Part shown: positions 29,973 through 45,360 of the stretch, one piece after another
Numbering within the stretch: the first letter of the stretch is position 1
How the letters are laid out: every line of letters begins with the position of its first letter
From: Microcella daejeonensis
GTDB taxonomy: Bacteria; Actinomycetota; Actinomycetes; Actinomycetales; Microbacteriaceae
Direction: 5' to 3'
Assembly: GCF_026625045.1 (NCBI RefSeq)
Contig: NZ_CP113089.1
Coordinates: 434,001-498,000, forward strand
DNA: 64,000 bases
Position numbers and translations under genes: made by a program
Notes under the pieces: generated by a model
Databases searched by the model: none
What the model saw: only the letters and a program-made list of their open reading frames with translations
What the model was told of the DNA's origin: nothing

Positions 29973-30825
29973 AACGACCCTCGAGCTTCCGGAATACGAG
30001 CTGCCCGATGAGCAGCGTGGAGAGTGACACGAGCAGAGCGGTGAGAGCGAGGACCGCGAGGTTCTCCGGGCGACTCGCTCCATCCTCCGTCGTGGAGAGC
30101 CAGAACGCATCGTGGAATAGCTCGACCGCCGCGGTCAGAGGGTTGAGCATGTAAAGGTCGAAGAGCCACGTCGGAGTCGCGTCTCGGACCATGGTCCAGG
30201 AGTAGAGCACGGGAGATGTCCACGTGGCGAAGAGCAGGATGAGCTCGACGACGTTCTGCGCGTCCCGGAATGAGACGTTAACCGCCCCGAAGAGAAGACC
30301 GAGCCCGGTCGAGATCGCGAGGACGATGAAGATCGCCACCAGCCCGCCGACGATCTGCAGTGGAACCGGTGACCAGCCGGTGAATACCGCTGCGATCATG
30401 AGGATCACGAGCTGCGGGAGGAAATGCACGAAAGCGACGAACACGGCTGCGAGTGGGAATAGCTCCCGCGGCAGGTAGATCTTCTTGACGAGTGGCGCAT
30501 TGTCCACGATCGAGCGCGTCGCATTGCCGAATGCCTCGCTGAAGAGGTTGACGACGACGATGCCGGAGAACAGGTAGACGGCGAAGTTCTCGATGCCTCG
30601 ATTCAGGTCCAGGAAGACGCCCATGACGAGGTAGAAGGTGAGGAACTGCGCAGCCGGCTTGACGTACGACCACGTCCATCCCAGCACCGAGCCGTGGTAA
30701 CGGGTCAAGATCCCTTTACGGACGAGCAGACGAAGAAGGTATCGGTACCGGAACACGTCGAGCATCCCGTTGCCGGACCCCGGCGTCGAGAAGTCCGACG
30801 ACTGGTCGCGGAGGAAGGTCGTCAT
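29956..30825 (-). CDS. ABC transporter permease for polysaccharide export (Wzm/TagG-type)
   Basis: 289 residues with six hydrophobic segments (about 50-70, 80-105, 125-150, 160-185, 195-220 and 250-272), the ABC-2 permease layout. The motif TRYHGSVLGWTWSYVKPAAQF in the N-terminal region is characteristic of O-antigen and teichoic acid exporters. It overlaps the ATPase gene and lies 25 bases after the GlfT2-like gene. The closest functional parallel is the mycobacterial galactan exporter Rv3781/Rv3783, by gene context rather than by alignment. It is expected to flip an undecaprenyl-linked galactofuranose-containing glycan outward. Confidence 0.9.
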   Translation of the reverse strand: MTTFLRDQSSDFSTPGSGNGMLDVFRYRYLLRLLVRKGILTRYHGSVLGWTWSYVKPAAQFLTFYLVMGVFLDLNRGIENFAVYLFSGIVVVNLFSEAFGNATRSIVDNAPLVKKIYLPRELFPLAAVFVAFVHFLPQLVILMIAAVFTGWSPVPLQIVGGLVAIFIVLAISTGLGLLFGAVNVSFRDAQNVVELILLFATWTSPVLYSWTMVRDATPTWLFDLYMLNPLTAAVELFHDAFWLSTTEDGASRPENLAVLALTALLVSLSTLLIGQLVFRKLEGRFAQDL

Positions 30826-30850
30826 CGCGCCGGACCGTTCACCGCCGGAC

Positions 30851-34053
<3,203 letters not shown>

Positions 34054-34100
34054 TCAAGATGGTGAGCCGGCCGACGGACGAGGTCGGCGGCGGGAAACGG

Positions 34101-34991
34101 TCAGGCGTGCGCGGCGTTCAGGGAGTCTTTACGCTCAAGAAGACCGAGAAGGTAGCGCCCATAGCCGCTCTTAACGAGGGCCTCGCCGCGCTCCCGGAGC
34201 TGATCGTCGGAGAGGAACCCCTGACGCCAGCTGACTTCCTCGGGACACCCGATCGAAAGACCCTGCCGTTTCTGCACCGTCTCGATAAAATTGGACGCCT
34301 CGTTGAGCGAATCGAACGTGCCGGTGTCCAGCCACGCGGTACCGCGCGTGAGGACCTCGACCTTCAGCTTGCCCGCCTCGAGGTACAGACGGTTCAGATC
34401 GGTGATCTCCAGCTCGCCGCGGGGGGAGGGGACGAGGGATGCAGCGTACTCGACGACGTGATTGTCGTAGAAGTACAGGCCGGGAATCGCGTAGTTGCTC
34501 CGCGGCTTTTCCGGCTTCTCCTCGAGGCTCAACGCGACTCCGTGCTGATCGAACTCGACGACACCGTAAGCGGACGGCTCGGCGACCCAGTAGCCGAATA
34601 CCGCGGCACCGTCGACGTCGTGATACCGGTGGAGCTGCGAACCCATCCCCTGCCCGTAGAACAGGTTGTCGCCAAGGATCAGGGCAACGGTGTCGCCACC
34701 GATGTGCTCCTCTCCCAAAACAAAGGCTTGAGCAAGCCCGTCGGGCGATGGCTGGACCTTGTAGGTCAACTCGATGCCGAACTGCGACCCGTCACCCAGC
34801 AGCCGTTGGAACTGCTCCTGGTCGTGAGGACTGGTGATGATGAGGATCTCGCGGATGCCGGCGAGGATGAGCGTGGTCAGCGGGTAGTAGATCATCGGCT
34901 TGTCGTACACAGGCATGAGCTGCTTGGAGACGCCGATCGTCAGCGGGTGGAGACGCGAGCCGGTTCCCCCGGCCAGGATGATCCCCTTCAT
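34101..34991 (-). CDS. rmlA: Glucose-1-phosphate thymidylyltransferase
   Basis: 296 residues. N-terminal [20 protein letters not shown] carries the nucleotide-binding GxGxRLxP and catalytic region; [32 protein letters not shown] and [18 protein letters not shown] follow in the order expected for RmlA. It makes dTDP-glucose from dTTP and glucose-1-P, the first step of dTDP-deoxysugar synthesis. Its ATG overlaps the rmlC stop (ATGA). RmlB lies seven kilobases upstream in the same array. The usual fourth gene, rmlD, is not recognised. Confidence 0.96.
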   Translation of the reverse strand: MKGIILAGGTGSRLHPLTIGVSKQLMPVYDKPMIYYPLTTLILAGIREILIITSPHDQEQFQRLLGDGSQFGIELTYKVQPSPDGLAQAFVLGEEHIGGDTVALILGDNLFYGQGMGSQLHRYHDVDGAAVFGYWVAEPSAYGVVEFDQHGVALSLEEKPEKPRSNYAIPGLYFYDNHVVEYAASLVPSPRGELEITDLNRLYLEAGKLKVEVLTRGTAWLDTGTFDSLNEASNFIETVQKRQGLSIGCPEEVSWRQGFLSDDQLRERGEALVKSGYGRYLLGLLERKDSLNAAHA

Positions 34992-35605
34992 TGTCCCGCC
35001 TCCTGACGTCCACCACGGAAGAACTGGCGAGCCTCGTCCCAGGTCGGCAATGATCCCGCCGCGACCAGATCGTCGAGCCTTGGAGCGACCACGTCCTTAT
35101 CGGAGAGCAGCGGCTCCCCGATGCTCTCGGGCATCACGAGGCCGATCGAGGGATCGAGCGGGTAGATGGCGCCCTCGGTCTCCGCGTTGTAGGTGTTTGA
35201 GCAGAGGTAGGTGACGATGGAATCCTCTTCCAGCGAGACGTACGCGTGGCCGAGGCCCTCAGCGATGTAGATCGCGCGACGGTCCTTATCGTCAAGCAGC
35301 ACGGAGTCCCACTGGCCGAAGGTCGGGGAGCCGACTCGGATGTCGATTACGAAGTCGAGCACCGCGCCAGATGCGCACGTGACGTACTTTCCCTGCCCGG
35401 GGAGGTCCACGTAGTGGATGCCGCGCAGCACGCCTTTTGCGGAGCGAGAGATGTTGGCTTGACGCAGATCCAGGGCATGTCCGACGGCCTCCTCGACTGG
35501 CTCGAACCGGTACCACTCCGCGAAAGATCCCCGGGAATCGGGGAACTGTCGGGGGGTGAATTCGAAGCTGCCGGGGACGCTCAATTCTCTGACGATCACG
35601 GCCAC
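34988..35605 (-). CDS. rmlC: dTDP-4-dehydrorhamnose 3,5-epimerase family protein
   Basis: 205 residues of the cupin-fold RmlC family. [41 protein letters not shown] (with the catalytic His in RGIHY), [18 protein letters not shown] and [23 protein letters not shown] match the family in order. It would epimerise C3 and C5 of dTDP-4-keto-6-deoxyglucose to give the L-series. Some relatives perform only one epimerisation in 2,6-dideoxysugar pathways, and because a 2,3-dehydratase is encoded in the same array that alternative should be kept open. It is directly upstream of rmlA. Confidence 0.92.
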   Translation of the reverse strand: MAVIVRELSVPGSFEFTPRQFPDSRGSFAEWYRFEPVEEAVGHALDLRQANISRSAKGVLRGIHYVDLPGQGKYVTCASGAVLDFVIDIRVGSPTFGQWDSVLLDDKDRRAIYIAEGLGHAYVSLEEDSIVTYLCSNTYNAETEGAIYPLDPSIGLVMPESIGEPLLSDKDVVAPRLDDLVAAGSLPTWDEARQFFRGGRQEAGQ

Positions 35606-35637
35606 GAGCCTACAGCAGTCCCGAAACGCGACTTGGC

Positions 35638-36585
35638 TCAGCCCCCGGCGAAGGCACGGCCTGTGCTCGCCGACCGCAGAAGAGAGCGGTGGGTTCGCGA
35701 AATGCCTTCAGGCAACGTGGTGCTGATCAAGGCGTCGAGGTCGGGCCATACGGCGGAGCGGACCCGCAGATCCGGCGCCTGACCACTGGCGTTACCTGCG
35801 CCGAGCACGATGAGCGGCGGGCGCCTCATCAGGCGGCCGAACTCTCCGACCAGCGCGCCGATCGAGACCGCGTGGGATGAGCCGATGACCTTCACCACGC
35901 TAGACCCCGGACCGAGACCTCTCGTCCGAGCGACGCCGGCGACGATGACGGCCGCGCAGTCCGCCGCGTAGACGTAGTCACGAATCGTGTCGAGTGGCAC
36001 GAAGATGCTGGCTGGCTGATTCGTGATGTAAGTCCGAGCGATCGTCGAAATCAGGCCCTGGCCTTTCGAGAGGTCCTGACCGGGGCCGTAGAGATTGGTG
36101 ATCCGGGCAATGAACGAACGAATGCCCGAGGACGCGGACGAGTCGGCTAACGCCTGTTCCATCTTGAGCTTCGCCACCCCGTACGGACTGAGCGCTCGGG
36201 TTGGAGAGTGCTCGTCGTACGGGGGGCTTCCCGCGCCCGCGTACGCTCCGCCCACGGACGACGCCAGGAATACCGTGCCCCTGTGCCTCACCTGCTCTGG
36301 AAGGTCCTCCAGCTCCGTGAGGAAACGACGGAAGACCGCCACCTCGGTCTCAAGAGCCTCCGCCGACGTCGCGGTCACCCCCGCACCAGCGCACCAGTAG
36401 AGTTGCCATCCGCCTCGAGCGCTCGCGATGACTGCATTCGCGGCGGCCACGAGATCGTCCACGGCCTGATCCGCGTCGCCCCAGCGGACAGAAGCCGCGG
36501 GCGTCCCTGGACGAAGCCGCTCGAGCACCGCGCGACCGAGAAGCCCGCGCCCGATGATCAGTTCAGCAGCGTCATCCACGCTCAT
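35638..36585 (-). CDS. NAD-dependent epimerase/dehydratase (extended SDR)
   Basis: 315 residues. It begins with a Rossmann loop GRGLLGRAV rather than the usual GGxGxxG, has a catalytic-type SSVGGAYAG and the YxxxK pair in YGVAKLKMEQAL, and the mid region ITNLYGPGQD typical of extended SDRs. The exact reaction is unknown. As no RmlD is recognised in the array, it could be the 4-ketoreductase for a dTDP-6-deoxyhexose, or an epimerase. The loss of a canonical N-terminal glycine motif makes cofactor preference uncertain. It overlaps the next gene by 14 bases. Confidence 0.8.
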   Translation of the reverse strand: MSVDDAAELIIGRGLLGRAVLERLRPGTPAASVRWGDADQAVDDLVAAANAVIASARGGWQLYWCAGAGVTATSAEALETEVAVFRRFLTELEDLPEQVRHRGTVFLASSVGGAYAGAGSPPYDEHSPTRALSPYGVAKLKMEQALADSSASSGIRSFIARITNLYGPGQDLSKGQGLISTIARTYITNQPASIFVPLDTIRDYVYAADCAAVIVAGVARTRGLGPGSSVVKVIGSSHAVSIGALVGEFGRLMRRPPLIVLGAGNASGQAPDLRVRSAVWPDLDALISTTLPEGISRTHRSLLRSASTGRAFAGG

Positions 36586-37603
36586 GCGCTTTGCCCAACG
36601 GCCCGAGGTGCAGATCTCGGACGATCAGATACGGCGGCTTTCCCATGGCCATATTCACCGCCACCCCCAAGTACTCCGCAACGATGCCCAGCGAGACCAG
36701 GATCGCCCCGGTGCCGAGGGCCGTCACGATCATCTGCGACGTCCAGCCTTCGGGAACATCGCCCGAGCCCAGTCTCACCACGGTGAGGAACAGCGCAAAG
36801 ACGATCCCGCCCGCAGCGAAGAGGACGCCCAACAGCGTGACGAGGCGCAACCCCTTCGTGCCGGTCGACAGGATCATCCGCCAGAAGTGGGCGAACAGTT
36901 TCGCGTAGGAGTACCCCGAACGACGACCTCCCTCCTCGCGAAGCAGGACCGGGCACGTGACGATTCGATTCGCCACCCATGTGAGCGCGACGTCGAGGTA
37001 CACACCTGTGCCCGAGTACGCGGCGATGCTCCGGCCGACGTCCCCGATGATGAGCCGGAAACTGTTGAAGTCCCTCGCCTGACCACCGCCGAAGACCTTC
37101 TGGAGGATCGCCTTGGAGGCACGCGATGCCGTGTTTCGGATGGCCCCGTGAGGGGGAGGGTTGATCGCCTTGGCGTACACCACGGAAGCCTGCTCGTCGA
37201 GCGCCGTATCGAGCATCGCTGCTATGTAAGACGGGTCGTGCTGCCCGTCCTCGTCGAGCGTCACGATCCACGCGCCGCCGGAGGAAGCGATTCCCGCGAG
37301 GGTGGCGGCGTGCTGCCCGAAGTTGCGACTGAGCCACACCGTCTTCGCATGCGGGTAGCGGTCGGACAACGTCCTCAACGTTTCGGCGGATCGGTCCGGG
37401 CCATGATCGTGGACAAGGATCACCTCGCCGACACGGGCCTGGCGGCGACCCGGCGTCATGAACCCGACGGTGTACGGCTCCAATTCCTCGAGCACGGTGG
37501 CCAGCGTCTTCTCGCCCTGATAAACGGGGATGACCACCGAGATCTCGTGAACGTAGAGGCCTCCAGTGGGCTCTGCTCCAATGTGGATGCCGTCAAGAGT
37601 CAT
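36572..37603 (-). CDS. GT2 polyprenyl-phosphate glycosyltransferase (CsbB/GtrB/ArnC-like)
   Basis: 343 residues. The GT-A domain starts with EISVVIPVYQGEKTLATVLEEL and carries DEDGQHDP (DxD), then a C-terminal pair of transmembrane helices (about 240-265 and 285-310). This architecture matches GtrB, CsbB and ArnC, which load a sugar onto undecaprenyl phosphate at the inner face of the membrane. Together with a GtrA gene two positions upstream and a YfhO-like GT-C gene at 45361-47577 it could make a three-component extracellular glycosylation system. The donor sugar is unknown, and could be a product of the deoxysugar genes. Confidence 0.88.
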   Translation of the reverse strand: MTLDGIHIGAEPTGGLYVHEISVVIPVYQGEKTLATVLEELEPYTVGFMTPGRRQARVGEVILVHDHGPDRSAETLRTLSDRYPHAKTVWLSRNFGQHAATLAGIASSGGAWIVTLDEDGQHDPSYIAAMLDTALDEQASVVYAKAINPPPHGAIRNTASRASKAILQKVFGGGQARDFNSFRLIIGDVGRSIAAYSGTGVYLDVALTWVANRIVTCPVLLREEGGRRSGYSYAKLFAHFWRMILSTGTKGLRLVTLLGVLFAAGGIVFALFLTVVRLGSGDVPEGWTSQMIVTALGTGAILVSLGIVAEYLGVAVNMAMGKPPYLIVRDLHLGPLGKAHERG

Positions 37604-37639
37604 CGGGCGTCTCCCTTCAATTCTCCAGCGCCCCGCATG

Positions 37640-38470
37640 TCAACGCATCCGGTTGCGTAGAACGATGTAAGCGACTTGTCGCTTGATTGCCATGAGCGCC
37701 GCTCGCCGGTTTCCGATTCGCTCATCGATTGGCGACACCGCATCCGGATGGTGCTCGGCGAGCCAGCGATGGAATCCCTTCACCTGCTCGGCCTGGCTGC
37801 CTCGCAGGGCCACGCTCCACTGCCCTCCGTTCATGCGGAACACCGCGCCAACCGTGAGGTCGGGGACGAATCGGCCACGCATGAGGATCCTGCAGTAGGT
37901 CGCCTGATCGACCAGGTACGGGTAAGTGAAGAACCAGAAGCCGTCCTCCTCGAGCTCGCGACGCCGCATCATCACGGAGCCCGGCTCCCCAAACTGGTTG
38001 GATCCAGAACGCACGACGACGCGCACCGCCTCGTTACCCGGCATCGCCCGCGTGAGCCCCGCCAGCCCGCGTGATGCAATGATCGTCCGTCCCCGTGCAT
38101 CCACAATCTCTCGCGGGCACGCGGTCAAGACCGCGTCAGGATTGTCGTCGAGGATCGCGCTCTGCCGAGCGAGCACACCGGGCTTGAGCAGATCGTCTCC
38201 GCAGACCATCTTCACGTACTCTCCGACGGCCGCGGCGGAGACACGATTGAAGTTTCGTTCGGCACCGCCTCCAGCCTCGGTCGTCAGCAGTCGCACTCGC
38301 GGATCCGATGCGAATCGCTGAAGCTTCTCCCATGTGCCGTCGCTCGAACTGTGATCCGCGATGACCAGCTCGAAGTCGTCGTGATCCTGCGTGAGGATCG
38401 ACTCGACGGCGTCCTCGACGAAGGGAGCGTTGTTGAAGGTCGGCATCACGACCGAAAGGCGGGGATTCAT
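37640..38470 (-). CDS. GT2 glycosyltransferase
   Basis: 276 residues, soluble. N-terminal LSVVMPTFNNAPFVEDAVESIL, DDFELVIADHSSSDGTWEKL, and MVCGDDLLKPGVLARQ (the DxD-equivalent DD) identify a family-2 transferase. A C-terminal VALRGSQAEQVKGFHRWLAEHHP segment and a basic tail follow. The donor and acceptor are unknown. It overlaps the GtrA stop by 4 bases and is 36 bases upstream of the CsbB-like gene, so it belongs to the same transcription unit. It may add one of the inner sugars of the glycan. Confidence 0.86.
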   Translation of the reverse strand: MNPRLSVVMPTFNNAPFVEDAVESILTQDHDDFELVIADHSSSDGTWEKLQRFASDPRVRLLTTEAGGGAERNFNRVSAAAVGEYVKMVCGDDLLKPGVLARQSAILDDNPDAVLTACPREIVDARGRTIIASRGLAGLTRAMPGNEAVRVVVRSGSNQFGEPGSVMMRRRELEEDGFWFFTYPYLVDQATYCRILMRGRFVPDLTVGAVFRMNGGQWSVALRGSQAEQVKGFHRWLAEHHPDAVSPIDERIGNRRAALMAIKRQVAYIVLRNRMR

Positions 38471-38958
38471 GGGTTTCTCCCTCCGCGGCGACGGAACGAG
38501 AAGTTCCGATGACCGAAGTAGCTGACGAGCGTTGTGACGAAGACGATCAGCGCCTGCGCGAGCAAGGGAGGCACCCCGGCGAACTCGACGAGGACCGGAA
38601 GGAGCATCGCGTTGATCGCCAGCGCAACCAGGTAGACGCTCTCGAACCGCATCAGGTCACGCAGCGTGTTGCCACGCACGCGGAACACGAAGCGTCGGTA
38701 GAGCACGAATGCGCATAGCACCGCGGCGATGTGGGAGAGGACCAACGCGCTCATATACCCCCAGAAGGGGCCGACCGTGTACAGGAACAGCGTGAACCAC
38801 AGGAATCCGATCGCGGTGTTCGCCGCACCGACGATCAGGAACGCCACGCGCTCATCGCGAACGAATCGGAGGAGCGGACCGGGTGGGCCGCTCATCCCGG
38901 CGCTCGAAGGAGGAGGCTGCTGCCCACCGTCGGCGCCCGCCTTCTCCACGTCACTCAT
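38467..38958 (-). CDS. GtrA family membrane protein
   Basis: 163 residues with a Gly/Pro-rich N-terminal tail (to about 30) and four hydrophobic segments. LRFVRDERVAFLIVGAANTAIGF, an internal YRRFVFR and the C-terminal FVTTLVSYFGHRNFSFRRR are GtrA signatures. GtrA proteins are thought to flip undecaprenyl-phosphate-linked monosaccharides. It starts at ATG 38958, overlapping the oxidoreductase stop by 8 bases. The likely partner is the GtrB/CsbB-like GT2 two genes downstream. A second GtrA gene is at 53688. Confidence 0.88.
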   Translation of the reverse strand: MSDVEKAGADGGQQPPPSSAGMSGPPGPLLRFVRDERVAFLIVGAANTAIGFLWFTLFLYTVGPFWGYMSALVLSHIAAVLCAFVLYRRFVFRVRGNTLRDLMRFESVYLVALAINAMLLPVLVEFAGVPPLLAQALIVFVTTLVSYFGHRNFSFRRRGGRNP

Positions 38959-39985
38959 GACGCACCCTGATGCGGCTGGCGAGATCGTCCCACTCGGGGA
39001 ACTCGGACATCTCGACGGACCGGCCGCGGGAAGCGGATTCTCTGATCGCCTCCATGAGGAGTCCGTGCGTCTGGCGTCGGTCGAGCTCCTCTGCGCCAGA
39101 ACCCGCCTTGATCGTCTCGACGAACCGCTGGATCTGGGTGGCAAACTGGTCGGTCGGCGCGATGCTCAGCGCGGTGGGGCCGGTATTGCGGATCACCGTC
39201 ACCGACGGGGTGCGGTCCGCGGGGATCGAGAAGGCCCGGTCTACCTCGATCCGTCCGGTCTGACCCCACAACCGCGCCTCATTGCGGTAGTCGAGACCGA
39301 AACCGTACGAGAGGTGCGCGACCGCACCGCCGTCGAGAGTGATGGCTGCAGTGCCCCATTGATCGACGTCCGCACCTCTGAAGTCAGCGGTTGCGAACAC
39401 CGACGTCGGGAGCTGCGAGCTGTAGAAGACCGCCATGTCCGCGCAGTAGGCCCCGGCATCATTGAGCGCGCCCCCGGCCAGCGCACGGCTGTTGCGCTGG
39501 TCGTCGGGCGCGAACGAGGGGAATCCGAAGGAGAGCGATAAATGAGCGAGCTCGCCGATGCCACCCTGTGCCACCAGATCCCTGACCTCGATGCTCTGCG
39601 GATGCGTCTCGCACATGAAGTTCTCGAAGAGGACGAGACCGCGGTCGCGAGCCATGTCGACGAGGTACCGCACGTCGCCGTAACCGCCGGCGAGCGACTT
39701 CTCCGAGAGCACGTGCTTTCCCGCCTCGAGCGCTCGGCTCACCCATTCGCGGTGCAACCCGATGGGGAGCGGAACGTACACCGCGTCTATGGAAGGGTCG
39801 TCGACGACGTCCTCGTACCGCCCGCGGGGCGCGCCGCCGAATCGTTCTGTCAGCATCCGAGCCCGGTCGAGATCGCGCGACGCGATGCTGACGATGTCGA
39901 CACCACCAGCCGAGACGATGGCGGGGAGCGTGCTCTTCTCCGCGATCTTGGCAGCCCCGAGGACTCCGATTCTCAAATGTGACAT
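38951..39985 (-). CDS. Gfo/Idh/MocA family oxidoreductase
   Basis: 344 residues. The N-terminal Rossmann domain begins RIGVLGAAKIAEKSTLPAIV and holds the family motif EKSLAGGYGD (the EKP-like Lys). The C-terminal domain includes GGALNDAGAYCADMAVF. In deoxysugar pathways, members of this family (KijD10-type) reduce the 3-keto sugar that arises after a 2,3-dehydratase. The gene directly follows the putative 2,3-dehydratase, with a 13-base overlap, which makes that role the best guess; the substrate is inferred, not shown. The frame continues upstream, but ATG 39985 is the supported start because the extension is a shadow of the dehydratase. Confidence 0.87.
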   Translation of the reverse strand: MSHLRIGVLGAAKIAEKSTLPAIVSAGGVDIVSIASRDLDRARMLTERFGGAPRGRYEDVVDDPSIDAVYVPLPIGLHREWVSRALEAGKHVLSEKSLAGGYGDVRYLVDMARDRGLVLFENFMCETHPQSIEVRDLVAQGGIGELAHLSLSFGFPSFAPDDQRNSRALAGGALNDAGAYCADMAVFYSSQLPTSVFATADFRGADVDQWGTAAITLDGGAVAHLSYGFGLDYRNEARLWGQTGRIEVDRAFSIPADRTPSVTVIRNTGPTALSIAPTDQFATQIQRFVETIKAGSGAEELDRRQTHGLLMEAIRESASRGRSVEMSEFPEWDDLASRIRVRHE

Positions 39986-40716
39986 AGGATGCTCCGCACG
40001 TGCGGGTTGATGTAGTTGTCGTGCAGGAGGAATCGCTTGATCTGCGAGAGGGTGAACCAGCGGTAGTCGTCCGGGATCTCGGGCAGATCCTCGGGCTCGA
40101 CGCTGACCAGGACGTTGAGGTTCGACTTGAGGAAGAAGCGACCCCCGTCCTCGGCCAGCCACTTCTCGTACAAGACGGTCGACCGTCGGTCGCCCTCGCC
40201 CACGAAGAACTCGGAGAACCGGGGGACCTTGCCGCCGTGCGCGGTCTTGAGGTTGGAGTAGGTGGCCTGGAGCGTCGGGGAGATCTGGAAGAGGAGCGTG
40301 TTGCCCGGCTCCGCCTTCGCGTGCAGCAGGAAATGGTCGACGCCGTCGAAAGTGGTCCGGATGATGCCGAGCACCCCCATCTCCTTCTGGAAGACGAACG
40401 GCTGGTCCCATCCGCTGACCTCGCGCTCGGCGTTCTTGATCTCCACCCCGATGATCCGGAAGAACTCACCGGACTCGTGGTAGATCTCGCCGGACGCGGC
40501 GTCGACGTGCCACCCTCGGAGCTGCGTCACCGGCTTGCGCTCGAGCACCACCGCGCTGCGGTCGCGGATCCCATCGATCCATGCGTAGAGCTCGTCATCC
40601 GTGTGGAAGCTGTTGCGATCAGCGAGCACCAGATCGACGTACCGGGAGAGCCGTCGGGCGTCATCCACAGAGGCGCTACGGCCAATGAGATCGAGGAGTT
40701 CGTCGCGGAGTGACAT
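39973..40716 (-). CDS. Half-length NDP-hexose 2,3-dehydratase-like protein
   Basis: 247 residues. Motifs VVLERKPVTQLRGWHVDAA, SGEFFRIIGVEIKNAEREVSGWDQPF, GILGIIR-like GVLGIIRTTFDGVDHFLLHAKAEPGN, TLQATYSNLK and WFTLSQIKRFLLHDN resemble one repeat of the EvaA/TylX3-type dNDP-4-keto-6-deoxyglucose 2,3-dehydratase, whose members usually carry two such repeats in about 450-480 residues. Only one is present here, so it would need to dimerise to restore the fold. It would remove the C2 hydroxyl toward 2,6-dideoxyhexoses. ATG 40716 is preferred to GTG 40743 because of an AGGA upstream. It is flanked by a SDR and a Gfo/Idh/MocA reductase. Confidence 0.82.
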   Translation of the reverse strand: MSLRDELLDLIGRSASVDDARRLSRYVDLVLADRNSFHTDDELYAWIDGIRDRSAVVLERKPVTQLRGWHVDAASGEIYHESGEFFRIIGVEIKNAEREVSGWDQPFVFQKEMGVLGIIRTTFDGVDHFLLHAKAEPGNTLLFQISPTLQATYSNLKTAHGGKVPRFSEFFVGEGDRRSTVLYEKWLAEDGGRFFLKSNLNVLVSVEPEDLPEIPDDYRWFTLSQIKRFLLHDNYINPHVRSILCHI

Positions 40717-40752
40717 GTCTGCAGGGTCCTGTCGTTCGTGCACAGGTGCGCT

Positions 40753-41598
40753 TCAGCGCACGGTGCCGTTCTGAATGAGGGAGATGGTGGTGGCGTCGCC
40801 CCATATGCCGGGCGAGTCGAAGGGTCGGTCGGGGAAGGCGCCGTACTCCAGCCGGATGCGCCAGCCGTTGTCCGAGATGTACCGCTCGACTCGGTCGGCG
40901 AGAGACTCCGGCACGCCGCTGCAGCAGTGGATGATGCCGGTGTGCTCGCCCTGCGACACGGCGTCGACGATCTGCACTGCGAGCACGCCGATGTCGATGA
41001 AGTCGTACTCGTTCTTGCCGCTGGTGAAGGGAAAGATCGGGTCTCCCCTCAGCGCCGCCGCGCGGATCTTCGAGAACACCGACTGGCTGTGCTCGTCATC
41101 GCCGACGATATAGAAGCATCGGAGCCACTGGAGGTCGACAGATCGCCCGGGGAGCTGAAGCGCGAGGAGCTCGCGGAGCGCGCGCTTCGCCACGCCGTAC
41201 GGCGAAGCCGGCCTCTCTGGGGTCTCTGCGGTCACCGGACCTTCGTGGTACCCGACCTCGTGCATCGTCCCGGCGACCGCGATGCGCCCGACTCCGGCGT
41301 CCGCCGCGGCGAGGAGGAATCGATGATGGGAAGACAGATCGTCACCGTGCGCGCGCGATTGCAGGACGAATCCGTCCCTCCAGGCGAAGTGCAGCAGGAC
41401 GTCGGCTGTGGAGATCTCGGCCATCAGCTCTTCCGAGGGAGCGAAGACGTCCTCGACCATGAAACGAACCCCGGTGGGGACGTCGGATATCGGAGACCGC
41501 GAGACCGCGACCGTCTCCACTCCGCGCCGAGCGAGCTCGGCGACGAGATGCCGCCCGATGTATCCGCTCGCCCCGGTCACGACGGCCTTCTTGATCAT
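40753..41598 (-). CDS. SDR-family NAD(P)-dependent sugar epimerase/4-ketoreductase
   Basis: 281 residues. The Rossmann loop VVTGASGYIGRHLVAEL is canonical, VAGTMHEVG replaces the usual Ser-containing region, and YGVAKRALREL holds the YxxxK pair. SGKNEYDFIDIGVLA and HCCSGVPESLADRVERYI follow. The family reduces or epimerises nucleotide sugars. Sitting between rmlB and the 2,3-dehydratase, it is the best candidate for the 4-ketoreductase (role of RmlD or of a 2,6-dideoxysugar reductase). Its RmlD-type motif set is absent, so the stereochemistry is unknown. The gene lies 81 bases after rmlB. Confidence 0.85.
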   Translation of the reverse strand: MIKKAVVTGASGYIGRHLVAELARRGVETVAVSRSPISDVPTGVRFMVEDVFAPSEELMAEISTADVLLHFAWRDGFVLQSRAHGDDLSSHHRFLLAAADAGVGRIAVAGTMHEVGYHEGPVTAETPERPASPYGVAKRALRELLALQLPGRSVDLQWLRCFYIVGDDEHSQSVFSKIRAAALRGDPIFPFTSGKNEYDFIDIGVLAVQIVDAVSQGEHTGIIHCCSGVPESLADRVERYISDNGWRIRLEYGAFPDRPFDSPGIWGDATTISLIQNGTVR

Positions 41599-41679
41599 CT
41601 CATCGTCCTTCGATCGTCACGAACGTTTGGCACGCGAAGTCGGGGCCGGCCATCGGGCACGACCCTCGCGGTGTCGAGA

Positions 41680-45185
<3,506 letters not shown>

Positions 45186-45360
45186 GTGCCCCCCGTAGAG
45201 CAGCCTCCCCCGAGACTGATGACGCCATTGTCCATCATGAGCGGGTCGTTTGCGAGCATCGACGCTAGGCGAGGCGAGGCCCGGCTACCATGACCCGTGC
45301 GCCGGTGAGGTGACGAACCTGTCCAGGAGCGCCCTCCCCTACTGACTCGCGAAGGCAGAC

